Of a DNA stretch of 64,000 nucleotides, positions 54,095 to 63,961 are shown piece after piece; the first letter of the stretch is position 1; the number at the start of each line of letters is the position of its first letter. Below the pieces are notes generated by a model. The model saw nothing but the letters and a program-made list of their open reading frames with translations, did no database searches and had not been told where the DNA came from. The DNA lies in the NCBI RefSeq assembly GCF_905404315.1, contig NC_066296.1:8866001-8930000 (forward strand), read 5' to 3'. The translations under genes were made by a program, and so were the position numbers. The stretch is from Leptidea sinapis (Eukaryota; Arthropoda; Insecta; Lepidoptera; Pieridae).

Positions 54095-55222
54095 ATGGAT
54101 GCATGGCTAGGGGCAAGCCTAGTCGTTAGCGTGCCTCACTGCCCTGGGACCGGGCGTCCCAGAATCAGGCTAGCCTTACCCTGGCATGCGGGGCTCTGCT
54201 GGGGTGGACAAACCTTTCCCTTGCTATTCGTGGGAACGCAATGGAGACTAATAAAAAATAGGTTATTTCACCAAAATGGCGGCGATGTGGTTCGCCACCC
54301 ATCACGTCTCGTTTCTCGCGGGGGCGAAAAGCGGCCCATGGAGAGTCGCTTTGCTACGTTGAATGTAAGAGGCGGAGTGGATGATAAGATAGATGAAGTA
54401 TGTCAGATGATGGATGAACGATCCATAGATATTCTGTGCGTGAATGAAACGAAGAGGAAAGGATGTGATACCACGGTTCATGGTCCCTACACGGCATACT
54501 GGTCCGGAGTCCCCCAAACCAGCCGAGGCTGTCAGGGAGTTGGTGTGATTCTTTCCGCTCAAATAGTAGAATGTGTGATAGAGCATGAATGTGTTAGCCC
54601 AAGACTCCTCTGGATTAGGTTCAAAGTCGGACTCACTCGCTTGTTTATCCTTGGGGTCTATGCACCGACGGATCTGTGCGGAGGTGGGTCATTAAAAGCC
54701 AAAAAAGAGAGAGAGGAATTTTGGGACAGTATGAGAGAGGTCTTGAATAAATGCGGAGAAAATGAACGGATCGTGATGTTAGGGGATTTTAATGGGTGGG
54801 TTGGAGTAAAGCGTGATGGGTATGAAGGAGTTCTGGGTACGTTTGGGGACGAGAGAGTGAATGAAAATGGGAAAAGCCTGCTTGAAGTATGCTTGGAATG
54901 GAATCTTTGCGTGGCCAACACAATGCTTAACCACAAAAAGATCCATTTGAATACAAGAGATGAGGGTGAGTCTAGAAGTATGATTGATTTTGTAATTGTA
55001 GATGAAAGACTGAGAAAGAAAGTATTAGATGCTCGGGCATACCACGGTGTAGGCCTCGACACAGACCACTTCCTGGTCATAGCCCGAATGCGCGGCCTTT
55101 TTAAACGTTGGCGACACGGACGAGCTGAGCCTACGAGTGTTTTGGACAGAGTAAAAGTGGAAAATCTACAAGAAAAAGAAAGGAAAGGGAGACATTTAAG
55201 GGGTCGTGAATGTTGCTGTTGA
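54095..55222 (+). CDS. RTE-type endonuclease half of ORF2
   Basis: Apurinic-type endonuclease that nicks target DNA for LINE insertion. The likely true start is Met at 54338 (MESRFATLNVRGG), because the upstream 81 codons are 5' UTR-like. Motifs: TLNVRGG, CVNETKR (catalytic E), LGVYAPTD, MLGDFNGWVG (near 54776-54806), SRSMIDFVIVD and DTDHFLV (catalytic D/H, near 55060). The frame runs out at 55222, about 17 bp into the next ORF, where a 1-base change has shifted the polyprotein. Known insect relatives are often annotated craniofacial development protein 2-like because of this domain. Confidence 0.88.
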   Translation: MDAWLGASLVVSVPHCPGTGRPRIRLALPWHAGLCWGGQTFPLLFVGTQWRLIKNRLFHQNGGDVVRHPSRLVSRGGEKRPMESRFATLNVRGGVDDKIDEVCQMMDERSIDILCVNETKRKGCDTTVHGPYTAYWSGVPQTSRGCQGVGVILSAQIVECVIEHECVSPRLLWIRFKVGLTRLFILGVYAPTDLCGGGSLKAKKEREEFWDSMREVLNKCGENERIVMLGDFNGWVGVKRDGYEGVLGTFGDERVNENGKSLLEVCLEWNLCVANTMLNHKKIHLNTRDEGESRSMIDFVIVDERLRKKVLDARAYHGVGLDTDHFLVIARMRGLFKRWRHGRAEPTSVLDRVKVENLQEKERKGRHLRGRECCC

Positions 55223-57047
55223 GGTATGCGGGGTAGCTAAAAGAAGGAAAGGAGGAAAGAACTATAATTTGTGGATGGATAAAGAGGTACAAATGGCGGT
55301 GCAAGAAAAGAAGAAAGCTTGGTTGGATTGGTTAGCAACAAAAGCTGACCAAAAAGTACAAAAGGCAACGGATGACGAGATAAAGGAAGCAAGAACGAAG
55401 TATAAAAGATTGAAATCAGCAGCGAAAGCAGTTGTGTCTAGAAAGAAAGAAGAACGAAAGGATGATTTTGATAGGAGGCTCACTGAAGATTTCCAGTCAA
55501 ACATTAAGTTCTTCTGGAAATCCATCAAAACAGCCAGAGGAAAAACGTCTACCTCGGAGCTCAGTATAATCAGGAGTCAAGATGGGAACATTATAAGAGG
55601 AGAAGAATGTGTGCTAAAGAGATGGAAAGAGTATTTTGAAAGTTTGTTTGAAAGAGAGGAAGTGCATGAACAACATCCGGCAGCTTCTATTGAAACTAAT
55701 ATAAATGTTGATGAAAGTGAGATAAGCGTGGATGAAATATTGAAAGCATTGAAAAGTATGAGATTAGGTAAAGCTGCAGGGTATGACAGGATTACCGTCG
55801 AGATGCTGAGGGCTGGTCAGGGCATAGTGGCTAGCCAGCTGTACCGCCTCTTCAATTTGTGCTGGCGAAATGGGCAAGTACCAGGAGACTGGTGCAAAGC
55901 TGTAATCGTGCCATTGTATAAGGGAAATGGGTCACGACAAGACTGCAGAAATTACCGCGGTATAAGCCTTCTCAGCGTCGTCGGTAAATTGTATGCAAAA
56001 GTGTTGATTGAAAGAGTTGTGAATGAAACAGACGAAAAAGTATGGGATGCACAAGCGGGATTTAGAAAGGGAATGGGATGTACGGATCAGGTCTTTTCCT
56101 TGCGGTGCATAGCCGAAAAGTTTTTGGCTAAAAACAAAAAGGTCTATTGCGCGTTCGTGGATCTAGAAAAGGCCAATGATAGAGTGGCGAGGAATGAATT
56201 ATGGTCAGCATTGTCCACGAGCGGTGTGAGCAGTGTCTTCATACGAGCATTGCAATCTCTTTATAGAGATTCTAGTGCTTGTGTAAGGATAAACGGGGCA
56301 TACACTGAATGGTTTAATATCGAAAAAGGTGTTAGGCAGGGATGTGTAGCGTCACCGTGGCTGTTTAATCTGTTCGTGAACAATTGCTTGACAGGTTTAA
56401 AAGAGAATGACAGTGGTTTGAGAATGAATGAGTTACTCGTCAAATGTTTTCTCTATGCTGATGACCAAGTATTATTTGCATCTACAGCCGAGGAGTTGCA
56501 AGAGATGGTAACTGCTATGAATGGAGCTTTTGGTAGAAAGGGAATGAAGATGAATGTAAAGAAGATGAAAGTGATGGTGCTTGAAAGAGATGAGGTAGTG
56601 ACAGACTGCAATATCGTGATTGGATATGAAAAAATTAAACAGGTGAAAGAGTTTGTGTATCTGGGTTCTAAATTTACAAGAGATGGAAAGTATGAGAGTG
56701 ATATTGAAAGAAGAGTGAATGCAGGAAACATGGTGAATGGAGCTTTGCACTCCTTTATGAACAGTCAGAAGGTGTCTAATAAGGCTCGCTTGGCTGTGCA
56801 TGAGGGGGTGTTGGTTCCAACACTCATGTACGGAAGTGAAAGTTGGGTATGGCAGAAGAAACATGAAAGCAGAATAAATGCAGTTGAGATGAGAGCGTTG
56901 AGAAGTATGATAGGAGTTACACTGAGTGACAGGATAAGAAATAGTGAGATAAGAAAACGTTGTGGTCTGAAAGAAGATGCTGTGACAAAAATTGAGAAAG
57001 GCATGCTGAGATGGTTTGGACATGTCGAGAGAATGAATGAAGAATGA
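55206..57047 (+). CDS. RTE-type reverse transcriptase half of ORF2
   Basis: 613 codons. Lysine-rich linker, then RT motifs LRLGKAAGYDRITVEML-type, VPLYKGNGSRQDCRNYRGIS, AQAGFRKGMGCTDQVFSL, CAFVDLEKANDRVA (Asn where most relatives have Tyr), GVRQGCVASPWLFNLF and active-site YADD (56454-56465). The thumb and C-terminus have LMYGSESWVWQKKHESRINA and MLRWFGHVERMNE. A TGA at 57045-57047 (CGA to TGA is the simplest change) cuts the last 78 codons, which stay open to 57284 in the same frame (VGRGRPRRTFQDQIRDVLKK). The start of this frame is not a real initiator; it continues the endonuclease. Confidence 0.88.
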   Translation: MNVAVEVCGVAKRRKGGKNYNLWMDKEVQMAVQEKKKAWLDWLATKADQKVQKATDDEIKEARTKYKRLKSAAKAVVSRKKEERKDDFDRRLTEDFQSNIKFFWKSIKTARGKTSTSELSIIRSQDGNIIRGEECVLKRWKEYFESLFEREEVHEQHPAASIETNINVDESEISVDEILKALKSMRLGKAAGYDRITVEMLRAGQGIVASQLYRLFNLCWRNGQVPGDWCKAVIVPLYKGNGSRQDCRNYRGISLLSVVGKLYAKVLIERVVNETDEKVWDAQAGFRKGMGCTDQVFSLRCIAEKFLAKNKKVYCAFVDLEKANDRVARNELWSALSTSGVSSVFIRALQSLYRDSSACVRINGAYTEWFNIEKGVRQGCVASPWLFNLFVNNCLTGLKENDSGLRMNELLVKCFLYADDQVLFASTAEELQEMVTAMNGAFGRKGMKMNVKKMKVMVLERDEVVTDCNIVIGYEKIKQVKEFVYLGSKFTRDGKYESDIERRVNAGNMVNGALHSFMNSQKVSNKARLAVHEGVLVPTLMYGSESWVWQKKHESRINAVEMRALRSMIGVTLSDRIRNSEIRKRCGLKEDAVTKIEKGMLRWFGHVERMNEE

Positions 57048-57304
57048 TTGACGAAGAAAGTGTATAAGGCCAGTGTGAATGAAAGTGTTGGAAGGGGTAG
57101 ACCTAGGCGGACGTTTCAAGATCAAATCAGGGACGTCTTGAAAAAAGGCCAGGTCAAGAGTACCCTAAACCGGAGAGCATGTATGAAAGGAATAATGAAA
57201 GTGGACGAAGCGAAAGAAGTATGTAAGGATCATAGCAAGTGGAAAGAAGTGGTCTCTGCCTACCCCTACGGGAAAGAGGCGTGATTTTATGTATGTATGT
57301 ATTA

Positions 57305-57870
57305 AAAATCAATGGAAAATACTCGTACGTGTAATTTGAGCATATCATGTCGTTTGGTCGTGATAATCGGGATTTCAGAGAAGTATTTATGAAATAATAT
57401 AATATAAATAATAATCTTGCAATATACAAACAAAATATATACGAGCTATTGTATTACAAAAAAACAGATGATAATCTTTATTAACTTGGTACCAAACAAG
57501 GTGTTGTCAAGTGATTGTATTCAAGACAACAGTTTACATTTTGTCATCAAGAACTACTTAATAAGGAAGACGTCCCTAGTCTAAAAACGACACTCCGTAC
57601 AGTTGCAATGCAATATAGTTCCAAAAAGTACTGCGATAGTAAATACTTATAAAGAGAACTCAAATTTTTCATTTAAATAAAATTTATTTTTATTCATAAA
57701 ACATGTTTCATTTTCCCGTTATTTTATAGGTAGTTTAAAAATGATAAATATGACTAAAATAAATTCATTTTACACGTTGCCGATGGAACAGCAGGTATTC
57801 TACACAATCCCTAGGAATTGTATTTATTACCTAGGTAAAGTATGTAATGGATACTGATATTCATAATATT
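57305..57870. other. No gene recognised
   Basis: AT-rich, no match found. Confidence 0.4.
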
Positions 57871-57872
57871 TG

Positions 57873-58320
57873 TGCAACGCAGAGTAGCTCGAATTGTCGG
57901 AGACCCAGTGCTCTGCGAACGGCTGGATCACTTGGCGTTGCGTAGAGACGTCGCTTCATTGTGTGTCTTCTACCGCATTTCTCACGGGGAGTGTTCCGAA
58001 GAGCTATTTAACCTGATTCCTGCCGCCGAATTCCACCTTCGCACGACACGCCACAAGTTAGGATATCATCCCCACCATCTGGATGTGTGGCGGTCCTCCA
58101 CATTGCGGTTTTCAAGGAGCTTTCTTCCGCGTACTACAACGCTGTGGAATGAGCTTCCTTGTGCGGTGTTTCCGGGACGATACGACATGGGTATCTTCAA
58201 AAAAGCGCGTACACCTTCCTTAAAGGCCGGCAACGCTCTTGTGTTGCAAGAGAATGTGGGCGGCGGTGATCACTTAACACCAGGTACGCTCGTTTGTCCT
58301 CCTATTCCATAAAAAAAAAA
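57873..58320 (+). mobile_element. LINE-A 3'-end fragment, well preserved
   Basis: Starts gcaacgcagagtagctcgaa and carries an open C-terminal frame (57872-58312) with LCERLDHLALRRDVASLCVF, then the 3' UTR and A10. A frame change near 58206 alters the last residues. Confidence 0.87.
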
Positions 58321-58629
58321 TCTTACATTGCCTGGACAACCCAGGTATTATATACATTGCCTAGGTATTGTATACAATGCCTGAATTATACAGATTGCCG
58401 GTAACACATACATGACTTTAGTTAGACACAGTAGACATATTAGTACTTTAGGTTTGATGTCGAAAGAACGCTCACCATAGACTAAAATATTATAGATGTT
58501 TTCTAAAGATATTGGAGAACGAGCGATTGACTTAGTTGTGTCAACTTGGCTACCAAGTTAGCGTTTTCTACAATCGCTTACTCCGAATCGTTGACGGTTG
58601 TAGAAAGTCAATCGATACAAAGCGTTTGT

Positions 58630-58804
58630 AATTTGGCTAGGCCTGCTGATCCGTCACAGACGATGGCAGATATCATAACGGCGGCTGATCGGCTTATTTT
58701 TGTGTAAGTGTATGCGTGGGACAATGTATTAACACAATAACTAGCTTGTTTTGATGCTTCACTGTTACGTACGTGACACAGATCTTTTTTTTTTATCGTC
58801 CGTG
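58630..58804 (+). mobile_element. Diverged MITE-P right half
   Basis: tccgtcacagacgatggcag to ttttatcgtccgtg matches the right half of MITE-P. The left half is absent. Confidence 0.62.
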
Positions 58805-58988
58805 CAGACTGCAAAGAAAAATTTTTCTGATTTTTCGGGTAGTTAGTTAGTCTGGCCATAAATACAGTTACAATTAAAAATAAACAAAACATAACATTTG
58901 AATTTGGAATCTGTCATTTTTACATAATTGTTCATTGAGTTTTCTCATTTTGGCGCCAATACATTGTACAATATTTTGCAATATTAAA

Positions 58989-60030
58989 ATGGAGTGGGGT
59001 GATAAAGAGAACCGAATCGCTGTGATTGCATTACACAAAGTAGGTAAGGAGCCAAATGATTTTTTTAAGAGTCTCCATACGGTTGGTATTAGTAAAATGT
59101 TTGTGTAAGTGCTTGCTATTAATAGGAACAATGAGACCTCCTCCGTTTGTGACAGAAAAAGATCTGGCCGTCGACGTATTGATCATACGAAAAAGGTGGT
59201 CAAAGCAGTAAGGGAAAGAATTCGAAGAAATCCTGTTGGAAAGCAAAGCATTTTATGTCGCGACATGAAGAAAGCACCTAGAAACATATCGTCTATATCA
59301 TCGCCTATGTCATCTTTTAATAACTTAGGACTTGCAGCATATAATAGACGTACTGGTCATTTCTTAAACGTCGAAACAACTATTGAAGCGTACCGCAAAG
59401 GGAGTTCACAGAAAAAAATTGTTTACGGATAAGAATTTTTATACAATTGAGCAACATTTTAACAAACAAAATAACCGTATTTAGGTTCAAAGCACTAAGG
59501 AAGCTTCCTAATTAGTCGAAGGGGTGCAACGTGGACACTAGCTGACTTCAGTGATTATTTGGTGGGATATTTCTTAGCTATGAAAGAGTGTGACTGAGCC
59601 ATACTTTTAAGAAAAAGGTATCAAAACATCAAAGTATATCAAGATACCATTCTTGGTAAGGTAAAGAAGCCCCTTAACAACACCATGTTCAATAACCAAG
59701 AATGGTTCTACCAGCAGGACTCGGCGCCGGGTCATAAAGCTCAGTCTACGCAGTCTTGGTTGAAACGAAGGTTTCGAACTTCATCAGAGCTGAAGACTGG
59801 CCGTCGTCTAGTCCCGATCTCAATCCACTGGATTATGATTTAAGGTCAGTTTCAGAGTACGGATTGTTCTAAACGCCATGATAATTTGTAGTCCCTATAA
59901 CAATCCGTACGATTGCCAGTGAAGAATTTTACCATGGAAAGAGTGCTTGCTTCTATTGATAACTGGCCCCAATGTTTAAAGGGCTGTATTCCAGCCAATG
60001 TAGACCACTTCGGATAGGCTTTTTACATTT
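58989..60030 (+). pseudogene. maT-like (Tc1/mariner) transposase relic
   Basis: Opens at 58989 with ENRIAVIALHKVGKEPNDFF then a stop. The frame 59109-59432 has AVRERIRRNPVGKQSILCRD and LGLAAYNRRTGHFLNV. Downstream pieces give WFYQQDSAPGHKAQSTQSWL (second catalytic Asp, near 59705) and, after a 1-base shift, SSPDLNPLDYDL (third Asp). Counting residues between the second and third Asp gives about 37, as in the maT (DD37D) lineage. The first Asp segment is frame-broken. Inactive. Terminal repeats not located. Confidence 0.75.
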
Positions 60031-60238
60031 TAAATTGTTTAATATTTATGTATAAAACTAACGCACTGCAAAAGTATTGAATGTTATTTAGAATAGATTT
60101 GTTTTTCTTTGTTTCAGTATGACGATTAGGTACGACGGCAAGACAAGTAATAGCTGATAAACTTGATCAAACTTATAAGTATGCCTAAAAGACAATTTGA
60201 CTAACTGGCTGAAGCCTTTGCATATGATAAAAAGTGAA

Positions 60239-60618
60239 AATATATATAATATAAGGATGAAACCTATTCGAAAAGGAAGAGAATATAACAAAAATGAAAG
60301 ATTCATGAATGAATGAGAGATTTTGTACAAGATAAAAACAAACCAAAAATGGTTTTGGTATTTGGAATTTTACACATAAATTTTGAAGTTAGGTGAAAAA
60401 AGTGTGAAAACAAAAGTTGTAGATCTTTTTATTACCTACAAATTTGCCATTTAACTTTTTCCATAGGACTTCGAGAAATCGAAATACCATTTTTTACCCT
60501 TAAACACCCCCCCTTTATCACTTCCCGACCTCAGAGCGCCTGTAATTTATTTTTCCTTTCATTTTTGTTATATTCTCTTCCATATCCGATGGGTTTCATC
60601 CTACTATTATTTTTTTTG
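60239..60618. repeat. Inverted repeat pair with 250-bp spacer
   Basis: Left arm 60250-60302 (ggatgaaacctattcg, gaagagaatataacaaaaat) and right arm 60553-60605, its inverse, about 85% alike. The spacer holds aaaagttgtagatctttttatt. Unknown class. Confidence 0.6.
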
Positions 60619-60691
60619 GTTTCAAAAATTATCGACACTGGTCTAAATGGGCTAGTCGATGAAGAACATAAAAAATATTTTAACAAAAAAA

Positions 60692-60955
60692 CAACCGACT
60701 TCAATACCACTATTCCCAAGAATAGATATAATATGCACTAAAAAGTATAAAAATTAATTGCGTATTTTTATACAATCTAATTAATTAGTCTAATTCTAGT
60801 TACGATTATTGTTATTTTTGGAATCGCAATTGTTAATTTTGGAAGCTTTCAAATAAAAAAAGAACTATCAAAACCCAGTCGAAAGTTTTGAGGTAACAAA
60901 CATAAAAAAAAAACGATGAATTGAGAATCTCCTCCTTTTTTGAAGTCGGTTAATA
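60692..60955. mobile_element. MITE with AACCGACTTC ends
   Basis: Left caaccgacttcaataccac and right cctccttttttgaagtcggtt are inverted. About 264 bp, flanked by AT-rich DNA. This terminus is one I recall as very common in Lepidoptera. Confidence 0.55.
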
Positions 60956-61164
60956 ATATCTTATAATGAATGAAAACCCAGTATTATGGAACAAATACAC
61001 GATATACACTTCACCTATGCAGATGCGTCATAAAGGATTCATAACGCGCCACCGAGTACATTAACATGCCCTGATTATTGTACTATGAATTATTTATCAC
61101 TCCATTTGATACATACAGCTTCTCTTAATATAATTGCTTCGTGGCAAAACGGCATATAAGCCCA

Positions 61165-62430
61165 ATATACTATGAATTGTAATAATACAATTTTTCTTGT
61201 GCTAATAAAGATAGTGCGTTGGTTTGAGACGAATAATCTGCACTTAAGGCTAAGAGTAAGCAGAAAACACGCAAACATGGTGTTTTTAGACAAGTTTTGT
61301 AGTGAAAGTAGCATTTCGAGCAATGAACACTACTTAATCCTGTTACACATATCCTTAAGTCTTATTTGTAGGTTGCTAATGCTTGCTGTTGGTTATAGTT
61401 AACACTGCCGAGCCTTTTTGAACTACCACTTTTCTTTGAAGTTATACAAGTTTTTTGGCATGGCGTGACGCATTTTATAGTACTTCTCTCAGAAAAGTTA
61501 TTCTTATAGGTTGTACTTTTAGGTTTAGGTTCAGTTATTCAGATTAGTAGTGAATAACGAGGATTGTAAGCATATAAACTGTTTTCCATGCAAGAATTTT
61601 GAAAATATTGGCTTTGTTACATAGATGGCGGGCCGGCAGCCGTGAACTCATATCGCTCAAGGTCGCTGGCATTTAGTGTCGCCTTAAACAGTAAAAAACA
61701 AAGTGTTTACGGTTCATTACAAAAAACACAGCGGAGTTACAAACCAACGTACTTTTAAGTGACCAGAGATTGGAACTTGTGGACACTACGGTCTTCTTGG
61801 GTATCACGTTAGATAAAAATCTTCAGTGGGGTCCACATATTGCCCAACTAGCAGATAGACTCGACCGCTAGATTATTGTACTTCAGTCATTTATACGACG
61901 ACCGATATAGCCGAATAGTTAGTGACACTGACTACTAAGCTAGAGGTCCCGGTTTCGAATTACGGTAGGTGCAATCATTTATATGATGAATATGGATGTT
62001 TGTTTCCGATTCATGGATGTTTATAAGTATTTATGTGTGTTTAAGTAAGTAAGTAAGTCTTAAATATATCATTGTCTCGTACCCATAGTACAGCCTATGC
62101 CTAGTTTGGAGCAAGATAATTTGTGTAAGAGTGTGACAATATTATTATTTTCACAACAACATGACGTACGGTATTTTACTGTGGTGTCATGCTTCTGACA
62201 TTGATGTAGTGTTTGCTCTGCAAAAGAGTTTGTGCTATATGTATATCAGGTTGGTTATAGACAGTCTCTCAAAGATACATAATAGCTTTAATATCTAAGT
62301 GATCGGACAGCCTGGGACTAGATTATAATTATATTATAGCAATAGCAATGACAGTACAATGTTGTATATTTTACTAAAAAGTGCGCAATAAAAAGAATGC
62401 TGGGAGTGTTTCATGCACCGCACTGCATGA
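61165..62430 (+). pseudogene. LINE-C relic split by SINE-D
   Basis: Plus strand: LIKIVRWFETNNLHL (post-active-site RT, near 61190), AT-rich filler, then QTNVLLSDQRLELVDTTVFL and GITLDKNLQWGPHIAQLADR (61740-61870) and ARLLYFSHLY. SINE-D intervenes at 61897. The coding part resumes with MTYGILLWCHASDIDVVFAL (62161), followed by the LINE-C 3' UTR (agcaatagcaatgacagtac) at 62335-62430. Confidence 0.72.
61897..62151 (+). mobile_element. SINE-D inserted in LINE-C
   Basis: gacgaccgatatagccgaat, A-box and B-box like segments (ggtttcgaattacggtaggt, mutated), body ttccgattcatggatgttta, end gcaagataatttgtgtaaga plus ATT tail. No target duplication seen. Confidence 0.75.
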
Positions 62431-62559
62431 ATTTTAGAGCCCTTCCCTATGAGCTTCTTGGCTAGATGGTGCAATGATGCTCAGGCCGCACGCATTTGCA
62501 GTTGCTTGCTTTTTGGGATACCGCTACTGCTTTCTCGTGTTGCTTTGCTGTGTTGCTTG

Positions 62560-62822
62560 ATCCTAGTGTAGCATATAGTCATGACCTTGTCGTGGTGGGA
62601 AGGCTTACGCTAAACGCCTTAGGCTGTATCCCAGCCGGGACTTTAGCAACGAGGAGCTCAAATCCAAGCCAAGATGTCAATCATGGTACTGACGGCTGAG
62701 TGGCACCAGGATTCTTATGACGGTGTCTTGAACCATCTCTTTGGGGCACCAGGGGGAACCCCATAGTATTCTACCCCTTGCCCCAGCATGCGGGGCTCTG
62801 CTGGGGTGGACCTTCAGTTTCC
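62560..62822 (+). other. 5' region of a LINE with ORF1
   Basis: catgaccttgtcgtggtggg through gcatgcggggctctgctggg (62786). The last block also occurs at 54187 in front of the RTE-type copy, so it is a shared element 5' UTR core. Confidence 0.6.
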
Positions 62823-63961
62823 TAGCTACTCGTGGGTTCTATATGGACAAAAAAATCGACGAACTATGCAGGAATACCCCTGCATCCCTTGCTGCCACGG
62901 CAGTTGAGGAAGCTTTACTGGAAGGTGGAAGTAGTAGGAGCAGAGCCATCCCAACTCCATCGACAGTTGAGAAAAAGACCGGACTTCCTCGGTCTTACTA
63001 CCCCTCGATAAACGTCCAGTCTGTCCGGAATCTCTGGAGCAAGCATAGCCCCTGCCCTCAAACAGTAAACCTGCGGAGGGGAGCGGTGATAAGCAACCTT
63101 CTACCTCCAACAGTCAGGATGTTGAGAGAACAAATAAAAAGAAGAAATGGGCCTCTAAGTTCGCCTTCCCTTTCCCACAGTTGGGTGAACCAGGTGGCTT
63201 AGACGACCCCCTACGAAGAGGACTAAGCGGTGCAGCCACCAAAAGATACCTCTACATGTTGCATGAAGGACGCACGTCTGAGGAAGCGAGGAAATTGGCT
63301 ATCGCTAGAAGAGCCAACCCGACCATCGCCGGAAAGAGAGGTGGGGACTCTATTACACCCCCCCAAAAACCGCAACCCAAGAGGCGCAAAGTGGAGACAA
63401 GTCCTGTCAACCCACAGGTCAGTTTTGCTAATGCTACCAAATCCATCAAGGTAGCCATAGTAGCCAAGGATCACCTTAGCAAGACCCTGACCAAGGATGA
63501 AATCAGTGTACTTGAGGTAGCAATCATCGTTGAAGTTGCCAAATCAAAATCTGGTGAGTCCATCAGATTCATAGGCATTACCTTCCGCACAGGATGGCTA
63601 CTTCTGCACTGTTACTGTGAACTGGGTCCAGGAGTTCATCCCCAAACTCAGTGATTGGAAGGGAACAGACCTGGGCACATGCATTGGTGATGAAATACCG
63701 CAAGACCACTTCATCACTATCTTCCTGCCACGCAGCTCCGATCTCGAGGACTCCACCCTTATTCAGCTACTGGCGGCGCAGAACAGAGGTGCCCAGGTCG
63801 ACACTTGGAGAGTAGCCAAAACCAAAAGAGAAGGAGGAGGGGTTTTGAATCTGGAATCTGTGACCAAGCTTGGCTGCACATCGAACATCAGAAGTCTCAG
63901 CTTTTCTTCCGCTTCGGAACCATCCCCGTGTACCATGGTAACTCAAAAAGAAAACTGGTGA
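62741..63961 (+). pseudogene. LINE ORF1, gag-like with DUF4780-like domain, frameshifted
   Basis: Three consecutive frames make one protein. 62741-63202: MDKKIDELC..., then the KTGLPRSYYPSINVQSVRNL region. 63181-63654: KRYLYMLHEGRTSEEARKLA, a basic PQKPQPKRRKVE patch, SFANATKSIKVAIVAKDHLS and ITFRTGWLLLHCYCEL. 63617-63961: WVQEFIPKLSDWKGTDLGTC, IGDEIPQDHFITIFLPRSSD and LLAAQNRGAQVDTWRVAKTK. The order resembles the DUF4780 domain that I know from insect retroelement ORF1 proteins (putative RNA-binding coat). Frameshifts near 63190 and 63620; the element continues past the window edge. Confidence 0.7.

Larger units (their letters stand above)
53920..57304 (+). mobile_element. RTE-type LINE, nearly complete
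   Basis: Contains a GC-rich 5' region, an endonuclease/RT polyprotein split into two overlapping frames, and an ATGT-repeat 3' end (tatgtatgtatgta near 57289), which is the short simple-repeat tail typical of RTE. Only a frameshift and one terminal stop were noticed, so this is the best preserved element here. The left boundary is approximate. No ORF1 upstream. Confidence 0.85.

Noticed and set aside
53904..54337. Open codons upstream of the endonuclease as a separate host exon or signal peptide
   Set aside because: Hydrophobic stretches there are pyrimidine-rich 5' UTR, and the shared 5' core with 62.8 kb shows it belongs to the element.
54658..55080. 140-codon minus-strand frame, with similar ones at 56453-57125
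   Set aside because: Antisense shadows of the RTE-type polyprotein, whose own plus-strand motifs are complete.
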